A stretch of 64,000 nt of DNA from Panagrolaimus kolymaensis (taxonomy: Eukaryota > Nematoda > Chromadorea > Rhabditida > Panagrolaimidae). The notes beneath the pieces were generated by a model. The model was not told where the DNA came from. It worked only from the letters and a program-made list of their open reading frames with translations, and made no database searches. Position 1 is the first letter of the stretch, and each line of letters begins with the position of its first letter. The stretch spans positions 9,858,001 to 9,922,000 of the forward strand of contig JAJQJQ010000002.1 of the NCBI GenBank assembly GCA_028622995.1. The letters run 5' to 3'. Below are positions 21,838-34,355 of this stretch, piece after piece. The position numbers and the translations under genes were made by a program.

Positions 21838-22886
21838 TAAATTTATCCATGAGAAAAGGGTGTATACTTTGATGTTAAAGTTAATGCTTTGCTTCTTCTA
21901 TTTTTGTTTTAAATCAAATTATCAACAAATTTGTTTCATATATGTAATTTAAATTTTGTGTTTAGCTTTTATCTATTGTGATTTCATCTGCAAAAACATA
22001 ATATGTTTTTGCAATCAAGTTTTTATGTTTGTATTGCAATTATTATTTGTTTTTTGTTGATTAAACCTTTTCGTCTTCGTTGATTTTCGTTTTTACATGG
22101 TTCTTTTTTGAATCAATGAAAGACCCTTTTTATTCTTCGAGCATGCCCAACTAAGGTATTAAAAAAAACGGCAGAACAGCTGTCAGCTGCATTTAATATG
22201 TGTTTATAACTTTTTCTAGCGCGAAACTTTTTTATCCATTTTTTTATTCTAAAGAAAAAAATCAATAAAACTTTTGTGAACAAAAATGCAAAAATAAATA
22301 AATATCATTGGCTTTTATGTGTGCAAAATCATATTGCATTTTTAACAAAAACATGAGTGGCTGAGCCATCATGGACCACCTATTAAAAATCCGCATGTGT
22401 AGTGGGTACACATATGAAATTGATGGATTTTTATTGATATCACATTCTGGTAGTGGATGTGCTGGAGGATCTCATGACTTCAGGCGGTAAAGAATAATTA
22501 AATTGATCCACTTTGATTTCTATCTTGAATTTTTTTATATTTTTTAAGCACTTTTACACATAGATTTGTAAAATAAATTTCATACCAAAATAAAAAAAGC
22601 TCAAATCTAATTCCGTTATTTATTTTATTTATTCGAAAAAAATTTGTTTCTCTCCATCCAAGTCGCTATGAATTTACTGCTTTTTCTTTTTTTTTATTTC
22701 ATTTAAAAGTATGAAACATAAGTTTATTTTTAACGTTCTTCTTGAAGAAAAAAATTAACAATAGCTGCCATAATCAAAAAAAGAATTTAGTTTGTGTTTT
22801 AAATAAAATTCTGATACAAAGATTATCAGTTTATTTATTTTTGGTCATAAGCAAAAAAAAAAAGCTTTTTAAAATCTAGTAATATT
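21838..22886. other. Intergenic with one short coding-like stretch
   Basis: Mostly AT-rich. A plus-strand frame at about 22356-22490 is less AT-rich than its flanks and translates to a non-repetitive peptide including YEIDGFLLISHSGSGCAGG before a stop. It matches nothing I recognise and has no visible partner exon. Confidence 0.3.
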
Positions 22887-23105
22887 TTAGTGATTATTTT
22901 TACAAACAAATTTAGCTATAATTGAATTGCAAACTAGATTATTAAACTGCCCTGTTTTCCAATCGTGTAAAACGCAAGGTGCTAAAAAGATGTTTCCACA
23001 ATTTTCTACTCCTGGATTATTGAGATCATCGCGATTCCAATCAGTGTAATCAAACGGAGTTCCATCAGTCCAATGCCAGTGAACATTGTTATCTTCGCAG
23101 TTCAC
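22887..23105 (-). pseudogene. C-type lectin domain fragment
   Basis: Minus-strand open stretch of about 72 aa with HWHWTDGTPFDYTDWNRDD, an ENCG block and the closing LVCNSIIAKFVCKNNH: the last half of a CTLD. Upstream on the minus strand (to about 23230) no exon with the first Cys, HL-SI motif or signal peptide can be joined. It is an orphan fragment, inverted relative to the other lectin genes of the cluster. Confidence 0.6.
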
Positions 23106-23740
23106 ACATTTGTTGAGCTTTATTAAATATGGTTACATTTTACTCAAATTAATTTTTTAGGTTTCGATTCAATTTCTCGTTTTTTTTTTCATTTACCCTT
23201 TCATCATTGTTATCCATAAGAGTTGCAAAACTTGGAAATAATTTTACTTAAATTTATAGTAATCGAAAGAAAATTTTATTAAATTCAATTTTTTTTAAAC
23301 AAATCTTTTACTCGATGAAAATCAAAAGCTTTAAATACTTTTCAGTTTAATACAGAACTAAAAGTCTTAAAAAAATATTTTTTAAATATTCATAACATAA
23401 AAACAATTGAAAAATATCGATCAACTTTGTGACTAAAAAAACAAAGTGAAGATGATTGTTTAAAAGACATTTTTTCTAAGAATCGCACTTTTTCAAACGA
23501 TTTTGGGATTTGGGAAAAAAATAAATTTCGTAAATTGACTTTTGTTTAGCCCACCCTAGGTTTTCGAGGTCGCGGATGACGAATCTGTAGACAGATTAAT
23601 TGGTTTCGAAGCGAAAGTTGAGATCCAGAAGTCTCTAAACGAAAACTCAACTTTTTAAAAACACTGTTTTTTAAAAAACTGTCTACACCAAAAAATAGCA
23701 AAAAATACGCTGATTATTTTCCTAATTGATACCAAAAATA
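23106..23740. other. Intergenic, flank of the duplicated LRR fragment
   Basis: No gene. From about 23548 to 23690 the sequence is less AT-rich (for example CCCACCCTAGG, GAGGTCGCGGATGACG) and may belong to the element or segment that carried the adjacent duplication, but no inverted ends or target duplication were found. Confidence 0.3.
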
Positions 23741-24510
23741 CCTCAAATTATTTCACTCAATTTATCACGGGTATCATTAACAAATGATAACTTGAAAGCC
23801 ATTGCCAATAGTTGCCCAATGCTTGAAAAACTTTATCTACTAAAATGCTTTAAAGCAGAATTTGAAGATGGTTTAAAATTTTTGTTTAATCGATGCCCAA
23901 ATATTTCAAATTTGGATCTTGGAAGCAATGATGATCTTCTGGGTGCCTCTTTTGCTTATATTCCAACCAAATTTAAATATATGAATATCTCTGATTGTAA
24001 AAACCTTACTTCTACAGCCATGAATGTTTTGGCGGACCGAGCAACAAATTTGGAAACGCTTATCATTGATAATTTCTCTCCCAAATCCGATGTGAATGTT
24101 TGGCTTCGAAAATTAACAAAATTACGATGCTTGAAATTTGATGGCACTTATAGTGATCGCTGCCCACCTCTAAATTTATCATATTTGAAAGAATTAGAAA
24201 TGCTTTCTCTAACTCGAAACTCTTTGGTAACACTCGAAACTTTGGAATCTCTAAAAAAATGTCCAAAGTTGAAAGGTTTTGATTGTGGTTTCTTTAATGA
24301 TCATGGAAATTCTTTGGAAATTTTTAAGCAATACAAAGCATTGAAATATTGTGGATTAAATTTTTGGAATGAAAAAATGAATGATAATTTAGTTGATTTT
24401 GTTCAAACAAGTAAAATTGAAGTAAGTTTTTTTATTAATGGATCAAATAATTTTTTTGACGGCTTTTTTTAGTATTTATCTCTTAATGATTGCAACTTTC
24501 TTTCATACAA
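23741..24510 (+). pseudogene. Duplicated fragment of the F-box/LRR gene
   Basis: Matches 17843-18612 at a constant offset of 5898 bp; I saw one mismatch, at 23747. The copy includes intron 3 (original 18524-18574), so it came by DNA duplication, not through mRNA. It has no F-box exon, starts inside the LRR region and stops mid-exon 4, and its flanks are unrelated to those of the source gene. The open frame of about 248 aa is kept only because the copy is recent. Confidence 0.85.
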
Positions 24511-25196
24511 CACTCACAAAATTTTTGTCCCGTTTAGAAATGGGAATTTTGGGTCAACCCAAAACTTTTGCAAAATTGGGTCAAAACTGACCAAAAAGGA
24601 GACCATTCTTAGGACAAGACTAATGTGACTCATTTTTAGGACAATCTATTTTTCTTTGGTTCCTCAGATCCAATATATTAAGTTATTGATTGATAAATAC
24701 TTATTTTCATGAAGGAGCGAACCTTCATCACTAAAAAAGACTAAACTGTTTGTTTTGCCAAAACTCATTAAACATACATTTTCACTTTCTTTTTTTAAAG
24801 CAAAGGAAGCCAGTAAAAGTTTCAAAATTTTCATTATCTTGAAAAAATATTTGGCCCACACAAGTTTCCTGTTATGACCAAATGAATTAATTTTTGCTGC
24901 AAAAAATGTATAAAGTGTCAAAGTTGCACAAAATTGTCAATACTCCTAACGTGTATATCTAACTGAACAAAAATTAAGTCCAGACCTTAAAGTCTTATAT
25001 TTAAACAATGGCGTGCTTAATATTTAAGTAAGACTTAAACAAAAAGTAAAATTTTTTATTTTTTAACCGCCTAACAAAAAAAAATTCCTTATCATTTTTC
25101 CATTTGAAAGTATTAAAAGCCGCTTACGACTTGAAAGCGTTCTATATAAAAGCTTTTTCGTAGTAACACATTATTTTTTTGCAAGGTTGTAAAATT
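24511..25196. promoter_or_regulatory. Intergenic; likely promoter of the CUB-like gene
   Basis: 24511-24655 has a phased TTTTGGGTCAACCCAAAA-like palindrome and repeated GGGTCAA motifs of unknown meaning. Just upstream of the next gene a TATATAAAAG box lies at about 25143-25152, some 45-55 bp before the ATG, a plausible core promoter; a TTTTTTTGCAAG acceptor-like site at about 25174-25185 could serve trans-splicing. Confidence 0.4.
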
Positions 25197-28100
25197 ATGA
25201 CGATCTTTTTTTATTTTTTCTTATTGCTTTTTAATTTTATAAATTTACTTTCTGCTTTAAACTCAACATTAATATGTGAAGGTGAAACTGTCATTAACCT
25301 GATGACGGATGAATTAATATTTTTTGAAACTTTAAATTTTCCATCGAATATGAAAAACTCTTGCAATCTTACGTTTGTTATGGGAAAATACCAAAATGAT
25401 AGCGTAAGTTATTTATAATTTATACAAATTAATCATTAAAAAATAATTTAACAGAATTTAAAATTTGTTATTTCATTTACAAATGGTTTTGGAAGTGTTA
25501 ATTTATTATCTGGAGATCAAGAGTAAGTGTTTTGTCTTTTTGGTTTTTTTATTAGCCATGATACGGTAGCAATTAGAGATGCAAAAATATGTAAGGAGTA
25601 CCCTTTGAGTTTTAAGAAGATTTTTGAAATTGATTTGCGGCCCTGCGATCAAACTTAAAATGCCCATAACTCGATATCTCTCTTGCAGCAGCCGGTGAGA
25701 GCTGTCGGTGCATCGAAATTTCTTCGATTTGATTTTCAATGCACCGAATCGAATCCCGATTTTTTTCGATTCGGTGCACAGAAAATCGAAAAATCGACAG
25801 CTCTGCCGGCGAGACTCTGATTTTAGCCATAATTTTTAGCGTACTTTCACGTGGTATAAGAGAAATCTTCAAAAGTTGAAATCACCTCTGAAGGTTCCCA
25901 TGTAAGGTTTCTAAAATGTAGGCTTTTTAAGACTTACCTATCCACATTATGTTCTGTAAGATGTTGGGTTGTTGCTCCTCGATCTTACACAATGTGATTG
26001 AGACAATAGATTAAGAGTTTCCGGTTTATTATCACGTTACATGTACAATACAAACAGTACAATCAATAGGGTCAAAGGGGACAAATGTTCGCTTGGCCGG
26101 CCAATAATATCTTCTTTAAAGGACGACTATATTTTCTGTATTTTTCAAATTTTTTCAAACGACGCGCGCGTCTGTCCCCAAGTGGTAAAGCGTTTTGAAC
26201 ATCGAAATACCGTAATGCTACAGTAATATCTCACTTCAAAATTACTGTAGCATTACGGTATGTCGATGTTCAAAACGCTTTACCACTTGGGGACAGACGA
26301 GCGCGTCGTTTGAAACTATTTGAAAAATACAGAAAGTATAGTCGTGTTTTAAGTTAAGTCGACTGGATCGTCTCCAGGGTGCACGAGAAAAGTGACAAAA
26401 GCGATGTGCTTTTATACAATAGTTGCTGGCGGCTGCATCTTGGACGTCGATGGTCTCTCTTGTGAGTGTAGTGTCTCGCGATGTTTTGTCATTCACGTGG
26501 TTCTGGATCATTCGATATTTCCAAAGATGTTTTCATTCGATCATGAAAGCTCTTATGAAATGGTTCTCGATTGTTCCATCTTGCGAAAGCTTGACCGTTC
26601 GATCAGCTATGAACGCATATGCGTCATTTATAGTGGAGGAGTCATAGTGATCGTTTGTGGCTATTTCTACTTCATTGGGCCGCCCACAAGCACGGCCCAG
26701 CCGCAGCCTTTCACATTTATTATTGTACGCGGTCACCTGGCTTGTCGTTGCTTGTGCGTTGATGATCAAAGTTCACATTTTATCCGTGTTTTCAGGCTTG
26801 GAATCGTCAACTCCCTTGCAGTTCCACTCATTTATAACACAACAAGCACACCATTTACTATTCAGCCCCATTTAACAGATTCTCCTGTTGCATTTCAAGG
26901 TCACATCTATGTGGATGATTGGAATGGTGGATGTCCTTTGGAATCAATTATGACAATGGATCCTTTTGTTTTTGAGGATGAAACACAAATTATCTATTTG
27001 TCTGAAAATTTCTACAAAAGCTTATATAAACCTAAATATTGTTTATGGCGATTTACAATACCTAGAAATTTTATGTTAAAATTTGTGATGATTCGTTTAG
27101 GCAGTACTGCATCGATAAGTATCAGGGATGAAAATAAAGAAATTTATTTTGCCACGTATGCTTTTATCTTTTTTTCCATTTTATTATATGTTAATTTTAC
27201 TTTTGTTTGATTTGGAATAAGATGCCATCATGCATTAAAAAAAGGATACGGTACCTGATTCTAAATCAAAGCAAAAATGAACAAATTTGTTTATATAAAT
27301 TAATCCATTTTTCTGTGAATTGGCGTCGTTTTTTGAAAGAAAATCGACATATAATTTTGTAAAAATGGAATTATTTTGCAGAGGATATTATGGTAATGGT
27401 ATTCCTGAAATAATATATGGTTCACCCCCTTATTTTATTGAACGACATATAGCGATATCTTATAAGTTTTCTCCTTCCAACTTCAATACTGATGGGCTAA
27501 AAGCTTATGTTACCGTAACAAAGCTTACACCCAGCATCAAAGGTGATTGTGATATAACCAAAAATGGAAAAAATATCACAACATGGAAAATTAGTAATTA
27601 TCCAAATAATATTTATTGCCATTATAATTTTTCCATACTTTTTGGAACTCAAATACTTGTAAACGTAAAACAATTTTATGTTGAACAATATGTTGATAAT
27701 TTGATATTTTATACTGAAGGAGAGAAGCTTTCTGTCAGTAATGTTATCCTTCGGGGAAATACTTTTGTATTTACTTCACAGAATAATTTATTTCATAGTT
27801 ACGTGGTGGGCGAATTTATATCTGATGGAAGCGTTCGATCAGCCGGATTTGAACTAACATTTGAAACAATTGGTATTCTTTCTTTTATTTTAAGTAAAAA
27901 TTCATAAAATTAAACTTTGTAAAAAAACAAAAACAAAAAAAGCGAAACTCAAAAGTAAAATTTTTTATGAGAGCTCTTTTGTTCTTAATTCCATATCGAA
28001 AGCGTGACTACCTTCGCAAAATTCGCCCTGCTTTCAAAAAAATTCGAAACATTATGAATCTCCGATTTCGTTATGAATTTGAAAAGTTAGAATTTAAGTT

Positions 28101-30045
28101 ATAAAATAAATTTATTTTAAGAATGCAAATGCCACCCGCCAATTACTTTTCCTTGTGGCAATAAAGTCGAATACAATTTTATGGGGAATACTGATGGATC
28201 GTATTGTAGTAACTTTCTTTGCAATATTACCGTATGTTTTCATTAGCACATGTATTTAAATGGAATATACGCATTTACAGCTTGTGAAAAATTTAACATG
28301 TTCTTATCAACATTATGAATTCACTTACAGGCCCATTACTCATGACGCTGCTGATTCTATAAACATTTTTTCTGATGGTGATTTTATTTTTTCAGTTAAT
28401 TTAGGTATTCTAAATTCTTATGCTTTATTAATATTAACATCAAAAGAAACTGTTATTCAATTAGAAGCTTCGGCAAATTTTTTTGGAAACCAAAGATATT
28501 TGAAATTTTATTTAAATGCTATCGATGGTAAGTAGAAAACATTGTCACAATTTGTACATATTCAGTATGAGTTTTCAGACTCGCTCAATTTTATATTACC
28601 TGAAATATCGCTAACATCTGAAAAACCGTATTATATGTTACAATTATCAAAATTATCACCATATTCAGTTTTTACAGTATCTTTGGATCAAAATTTAGTA
28701 GGTTGAGAGTGAAAATTTTGTTATCACTTCTTTTTTTCATAATTTTCTAAATATAAAACTATAATAAATTTTCAGATTGATAATGACGATGTTCTAGAAG
28801 TTTTCAATCATATAAATAAAGTAAACAATATTGGCCGAGCTCGATATTTTGCATACTACACTAACCGAGATTTGACTACCATATTAGAAAGCATTTTACC
28901 GTAAGATTTTTTTATTCTACATAATTTTAGTGAAAACAGTAGAATTTTTGCTCGTAGGATGCCAAGTCCTTTAAATACTGCTCCCAAATATGTAGCAAAA
29001 AACCATACCATTACAGTTTATATTTATAATTATGCAAATACTGTTTATGCAAATACTGCGGATGTTATACTTTTTCGAGCGTTAAAAAGTAATGAAAAAC
29101 TAAAAACTATAATATTTCAATAAAAATTTTTAGAGCATTCTGAAGGTTGCCAATTTGGAAATGTTTTTTTTACATATACAGAAGGCGAAGCGTATGTGAA
29201 ACTGATTCGACTGAACAATAGTTTCATGTCTATTAATAATAAAATATTTTAATAATATGCTTTGTAGGGTAACAGTATCCATAGTTTCCAAGCCTCAAAT
29301 GAAATGTGAAGTTATTATGATTTATGACACTGGTAGTATTCCAGTAATATCAAAAATTTGGACATCATCAAAAAATCAAACTTGTAAAGTTTATGCAGCG
29401 CAAGTACTGGATCAACCGTTGTTTGAATTTAAGTAAGTATAAGTTATGCAAAAATTTTGTGAAATGTTAAACACAAATATATCAGAGGTTATATTTGCGC
29501 ATTCCATTTAAAAACACACATTTTTAGCTATTTTGATTCCATTATGTGGAAAGATATTCCTATGTATTCATGGTGGTATGTTTTCCAAATTCCGCCAGAT
29601 TCAAGTTTATTAATATCCACAAATGTAAAAGCTCTTAATGACATTCATGTTAATACACACCCATTCAAAAGCATGTGGACTATAGTAAATTATGGAACTT
29701 CGACAGAATATGATGTTGATGACGATGGTGATTATGGTTATAAGCATTCAATGTTTTATCACATTCAAAATGATATAATTGCAAACTTCACTGTCCTAGT
29801 TTTTGACCTCCCAAATTCGATTACTTTGACTTTAAAAAATTCTACCGATAATTCAAGGTAATGATGAAGAAAAAATCAATAATAAAAAAGATATTAAAAA
29901 TCCTATTTGCAGTGTTACGCATGTTATTACGCACGTTGGTCAATCATTTCTTTACAGCGATACACAAGTTATAATAAGTTATGGATCGGAATTTAAAATG
30001 ACATCAAATCAAGGAGCTGTCATTGGAATTGAAACCATTCCATAA
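25197..30045 (+). CDS. Large secreted CUB-like (CUB_2/DUF141-type) protein
   Basis: Thirteen exons, all in phase: 25197-25403, 25455-25522, 26796-27155, 27382-27872, 28122-28231, 28281-28527, 28579-28697, 28776-28900, 28958-29088, 29134-29191, 29268-29432, 29528-29857, 29913-30045 (TAA); 847 aa. A signal peptide (MTIFFYFFLLLFNFINLLSA) precedes ALNSTLICEGETVINL, the usual start of nematode CUB-like proteins; repeated beta-rich blocks with many N-glycosylation sites follow, with a second Cys-rich start at CKCHPPITFPCGNKVEYNF. Related nematode proteins are secreted, gut-expressed and often infection-induced. Intron 2 is 1273 bp and packed with mobile elements, yet the frame is intact across it. 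No catalytic motif is seen; function unknown. Confidence 0.72.
25698..25804. mobile_element. hAT-like miniature element, 107 bp
   Basis: Inverted ends AGAGCTGTCG and CGACAGCTCT flank a palindrome-rich core with repeated TCGATTCGGTGCA motifs. The flanks GCCGGTG (left) and GCCGGCG (right) look like a 7-8 bp target duplication with one change. Lies in intron 2 of the CUB-like gene. Confidence 0.6.
25962..26776 (-). mobile_element. LTR of a retrotransposon (minus orientation), interrupted by a MITE
   Basis: On the minus strand the segment has a TATAAAAG box (26416-26409), an AATAAA poly(A) signal at about 26029-26024, and ends CCCAACA at 25962; the likely outer end is TGTGAAC at 26776, giving TGT...ACA termini. 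It is clearly more GC-rich than its surroundings. A TTAA-type MITE (26120-26348) is nested in it, so the LTR is the older insertion. No matching target duplication was found and no gag/pol is present, so this is a solo or remnant LTR. Family unassigned. Confidence 0.55.
26120..26348. mobile_element. TTAA-flanked palindromic MITE, family A, copy 1
   Basis: A near-complete palindrome: arms of about 108 bp (outer end AGGACGACTA) around a 13-bp loop, flanked by TTAA at 26116-26119 and 26349-26352. TTAA duplication is typical of piggyBac-type transposases, though the ends do not start CCC. A second copy, inverted by its loop sequence, is at 43130-43358. Confidence 0.8.
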
Positions 30046-33000
30046 ACTTAAAAGTTTGCCAAAAATGCATTTGTATTAATTTTTTAATCCAAAATATGTT
30101 TTTTTTTAGCTATTTTTTTTTAACTTTCTTTTACAAAAGAAATTGCTTTTTTGGATTATAAACTTTTATAAATAATAAATTAATGCAATTTTTTTAAACT
30201 ACTTTTTCTAAAGAATTTCTTTGCTCGGAAAGTTTTTAAATTTATCTGTATTACACAGCGTAATTAATTTCAATCAAAGGCGGAGTAGAAATGGCCAAAC
30301 GCAAAATGCAGTTTTTGGATTTTTTTAATAATTTTTTAATAGTTAAATACAAATTTAAAAAATCACGAATGGGTTTAAAAAAATCTGTTTCCAGCTTTTT
30401 TAAAGTTATAATATTATTGTTTGCTGTTAGGTCAAGTTTCTGGATTGCTTTGCTTTGCTTTGCTTTGCGATGACACGAGTTGATATATTATTATCAATTT
30501 ATTAAGCATTCCTTTAGTGGTGTCAACATCCTCCACGATAGAAAAATAAATTCTTTATTTTCACCAAGCGTTTAATATTTTTTTATATATGAGAAAGTTG
30601 CTTATTTCGTCAATTCATTTGATATTTAATTGCTTCAATTTATTTTTTTAAACAAGATAAAAAAGATATTTATAAAATATTCAAATAAAAAAATTAAAGA
30701 AAGAAATGTTCTTTGGCTTTCAATTTATGTGAACGAAATGATTTACGTTTGTACGTTTTTATAAAAAAAGGGGTTTGGTTTTTTTCATCAAAGTAAAAAA
30801 AGAAACAAAAAAATGAATGTGAAAGCATAAAAACTTTGAACAAAATTTTTGCGGCGAAAAAAGAACAAATAGATATCGAAGCAACAAACTAAAAAATCAA
30901 AGTGGCAATCGTTGGTTTAGTTTTTGGGAATTTTTTTTCTTTGAATATTTAAATTTTAGAATTTTATTTATTTTTTGAGCAATAGCTTTCGAACCAATAT
31001 GAAGGAGTTGTTGGTGAAATCTTGTCCAGCCGACCAAAAGATGGTGCACGCTGGTAATTTTTTTTTTCAAAGTTCATCTTGTTCCATGATTGTAACAGGA
31101 AGTCCTTCCAATTAATTTTGCATCCAATTGCAAATTTACTAAGGTAACTTGACGCAATAAAGTTGGGATATTTTCTTTCACTAAATGCCTTCTAATTGAG
31201 CAACCACATCCTTCTAGCCTACCTATGGGCAAGAAGAGATAAGACGATGGTGGCTGGTTACACATTATCCGTCTTTTTAATTAAAATCTTTAAAAGAAAA
31301 AAATATTAAATCAAAATATTCAAAAAATAAAGTAAAAATAAATGAACTAACCAGAAGAGGTGCACTTTTTTGGATGTTTGTTATTTGATGACATTGTTCA
31401 AAGTATAAAGTTAGCGTTAATTCGCGACGCTAAAAAAACGCGGAAAAAATTCAGCGTTGGTTCAGCGTCAGCGCTGCAACGCTGAATGATATTTTGGCGT
31501 CGCGCGCTGACGCTGGCGTTTTTGCAGCCCTGCATTCAAGGTTTTTGCAGACAATCTATAAAAAAATTTCGACCGGTAGGAAGTGCTTTTTTTGATAAAA
31601 ATTTAAAAGAATGTGTTTGATCAATTTGAATGTTTTCACCCAATCTATCAGGTCTATTAATAGTTCTTTCTTCTTGGTCTTGTACTTTCAAAGACTAGGC
31701 ATACGACGGTTAGGCTGATTACTCATTGTTTTAATTGAACTTGGGTAAAATTAAAAATAATATACAATAATAACGATAGCTTGAAGTTTGTAACTTGAAA
31801 GTTTTGATGAAATAAACTAAAAATTAAAGGTTCGAAACTATTTCAGGACTCAAAATAAGTTGTATTTAATATAATGAAATAAAGTATCACACTTTTTTGC
31901 AAAAAAAAAAAAATAATTATAAAATATTCAAAAAAATTAAAAGAAGGAAGGATGAGCCAAATTCATATTGAAAAATGAATGAAGAAAACTTGTTTTTTTC
32001 CAACTTATCTTATTTTCTATGCATCTTTTTATTGATTTGTACAATAATCTTTTCAACACTTTTTGTTTTACTTTTTTAGCTATATATTTGGCTCATTTTG
32101 CCAATACCTTCGGTTTTTTAAAGGCATTTTTCACTGAAAAAAAAGGTCAATATTTCATAATTTTGTTCTTTTGTTTTTATTCTAGCAATAATGATACCCT
32201 TCTGCCAATAATTTCACACCTACGATTGATTTTTTTCTAAACGACAAAACAAAATCAAATAAACAAAAAAAGAGTTAGCTACTTTACGAAGAAAAAAAAG
32301 AAATTATAATTTCATTTTCTATCTCTTACTTTTAAAAATAATTTTTTTTGAATATTTTAGTTTTTGTATATTTTTTATGTTTTGTATTTTTCGAAAATAA
32401 AATCACTAAAAAGTGAAAGCACAAAGATTCAAAATATTTCTATAAACTCATAGATTTTATCAAAATTTTATTTTTGATTATACTATTCAATTTCTTGAAC
32501 TTAGTGACCAGGAATTAAATTATTGTGAATTTCAGTTTCTAACTTATAATATTGAAACTGTTCATATTAATGAAACAATTATCAGTATAAAAGAAGACCA
32601 AACATTTTATGCCCCCAGTAATTCCACTAACTACTACTACTGACGCCATTTTCCTTTGTGCATTTTATAATACATAAATAAATAGGAAAATAAATTTATT
32701 TTTCGATGAAAGAAAGAAAGACCGGGTGTCAAATTTTATTTTGTCCTCAAAAGCACAGACAATAATAGTTTCACTCGCATAAATAAAATTCAGCTGCTTG
32801 CGAGCATATTTTAACCCTTAGCTTTTTTCGTGCAAAGAATAAAAAAGAGTTTATTATTGAATGAAAAACGAAACGATGAAATTGAGACACAAAAAAGGCA
32901 AAAAAAGACAAAATTTTTTATTATGGCTAAAAAACGCATTAAACGCTCTTCTTTTCTTTCTTTCATTTTTATACAAAATTCTCGCTATTTTTTGAATATT

Positions 33001-34355
33001 TAAAAAAGTATTTTTTAAAGTTTTTTAATTTACAACCATATTATTATTGTGGTCAACCACCGATCCTCAACCCAAAAATATTACCAACCGCCACAGCAAA
33101 CCAATTGTAATCCAAAAAAAATGCTCCTCTAAGCCAAAATAATCAATCTTTTGATTATTTTTATGAGTATTTTTTTTTTCTGGATTTACTGTTGTTAATG
33201 TCCTGGATATCGGCACTCGACCAAAGTTATGAAAAAATTGCTAAATTTCCAATGGTAACAAATATTGGTGAAGTAAAATACATCATCGAAGATAAAATAT
33301 TTCCATGGCCAAAAGAGCGAAAGCTTTTAAAGTATCCACTGTTGAATATGTGTAAAAAGATATTGCACGTCGCTTTACCATTTCTCTTGGTGGAGTACAA
33401 TATAATGCGGCTCGAATCAATGAAAAAAATTATTTAAAAACATTTAAAAAAAGTGAACGAATAATTTTTGTTTCATTTACCTTTAAAAGAAAAAAATTGT
33501 GTTCACAAAAACTAAAAGTTTCTTTTTGTTTAAAAAAAAGCAAAGGTCCTTGAAAAAGAAAAATAAGAAAAACAAATTAAAATTTGATGTTTTGTTTGAA
33601 AAACAAAATGTGTGTCGCAACACAAAACAAACAACTTTGGTGCAGAAAGCTAGCTCTTTACTTTGTAATTAAGAAGGGAGAAAACACAACAAATTTCGAG
33701 AAAAAAAAGAATTAATTTGTTATTATTTGTGTTCATTTTTTTTTTTGAATATTTTATTATTGCTTTTTTAAACTTTTTTAAAGCATTTAAAATATGTTTG
33801 CTACTTGCAAAACCCTAAATTATTTTATAATTTAATTTAAATGGTCTTCATGAAAATTGGGACATAGAAAAAATAAAAAACATTTTTTTCAAGTAAAAAT
33901 ATTATCCGGTGCAACGTGTGAGTATTTTATTAAAATGGCAAAAAAAAATTAATTAACAATACATTACCAATTTTTAATGAAAATTCAATGAATGATTAAA
34001 ATGAAATAACCGCAGCAGTTTTTGGATGGCAGCTTAAAAACGAAATCAAAAAGTATAAATATAAAAAACAAATTTTTTTATCGAAAACAATTTCACAAAC
34101 ATATTTTCTAAAATCGATCGAAAATTTTTTATTTAAACAATAAATCTCGGCGAAAAATTATAACAAGAAAATATTTTTTTAAAAATATACATTTTTTCAT
34201 AATTTTTTTTAAATGCTGGCTTCACTTTATAAAAAATAAAAAAGAAATTTAATCCAATACAATTCTTTTGTGTTATAATTATAAAAGATTAAGCTATTGC
34301 AAATTTTCGAGACGTAATTAAGAAATCGATCAACAATTTTGTTGCATACTATTTA
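30046..34355. other. 4.3-kb gene-poor region
   Basis: Contains a (TTTGC)n microsatellite at about 30445-30468; a GC-rich block at 31411-31532 listed separately; and two unconvincing frames: minus 31074-31265 and plus 33192-33437 (which includes KFPMVTNIGEVKYIIEDK and looks coding-like but has no neighbours or family I recognise). The rest is AT-rich with long A and T runs. No gene supported. Confidence 0.4.
31411..31532. mobile_element. GC-rich inverted-repeat block, possible hAT-like remnant
   Basis: About 120 bp of repeated CAGCGT/ACGCTG and GCGCTGACGCTG motifs that fold back on themselves, in AT-rich DNA. Read from the minus strand it opens CAGGGCTGCAAAAACG, a common kind of hAT terminus, but the opposite end and an 8-bp duplication were not found. 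Confidence 0.4.

Noticed and set aside
26392..27210. A long plus-strand frame that starts in the LTR and runs into CUB-like exon 3, as if a chimeric LTR-driven gene
   Set aside because: The phase of exon 2 and the TTTTCAG acceptor at 26795 fit a splice into 26796; the upstream part is antisense LTR sequence, so the frame is accidental.
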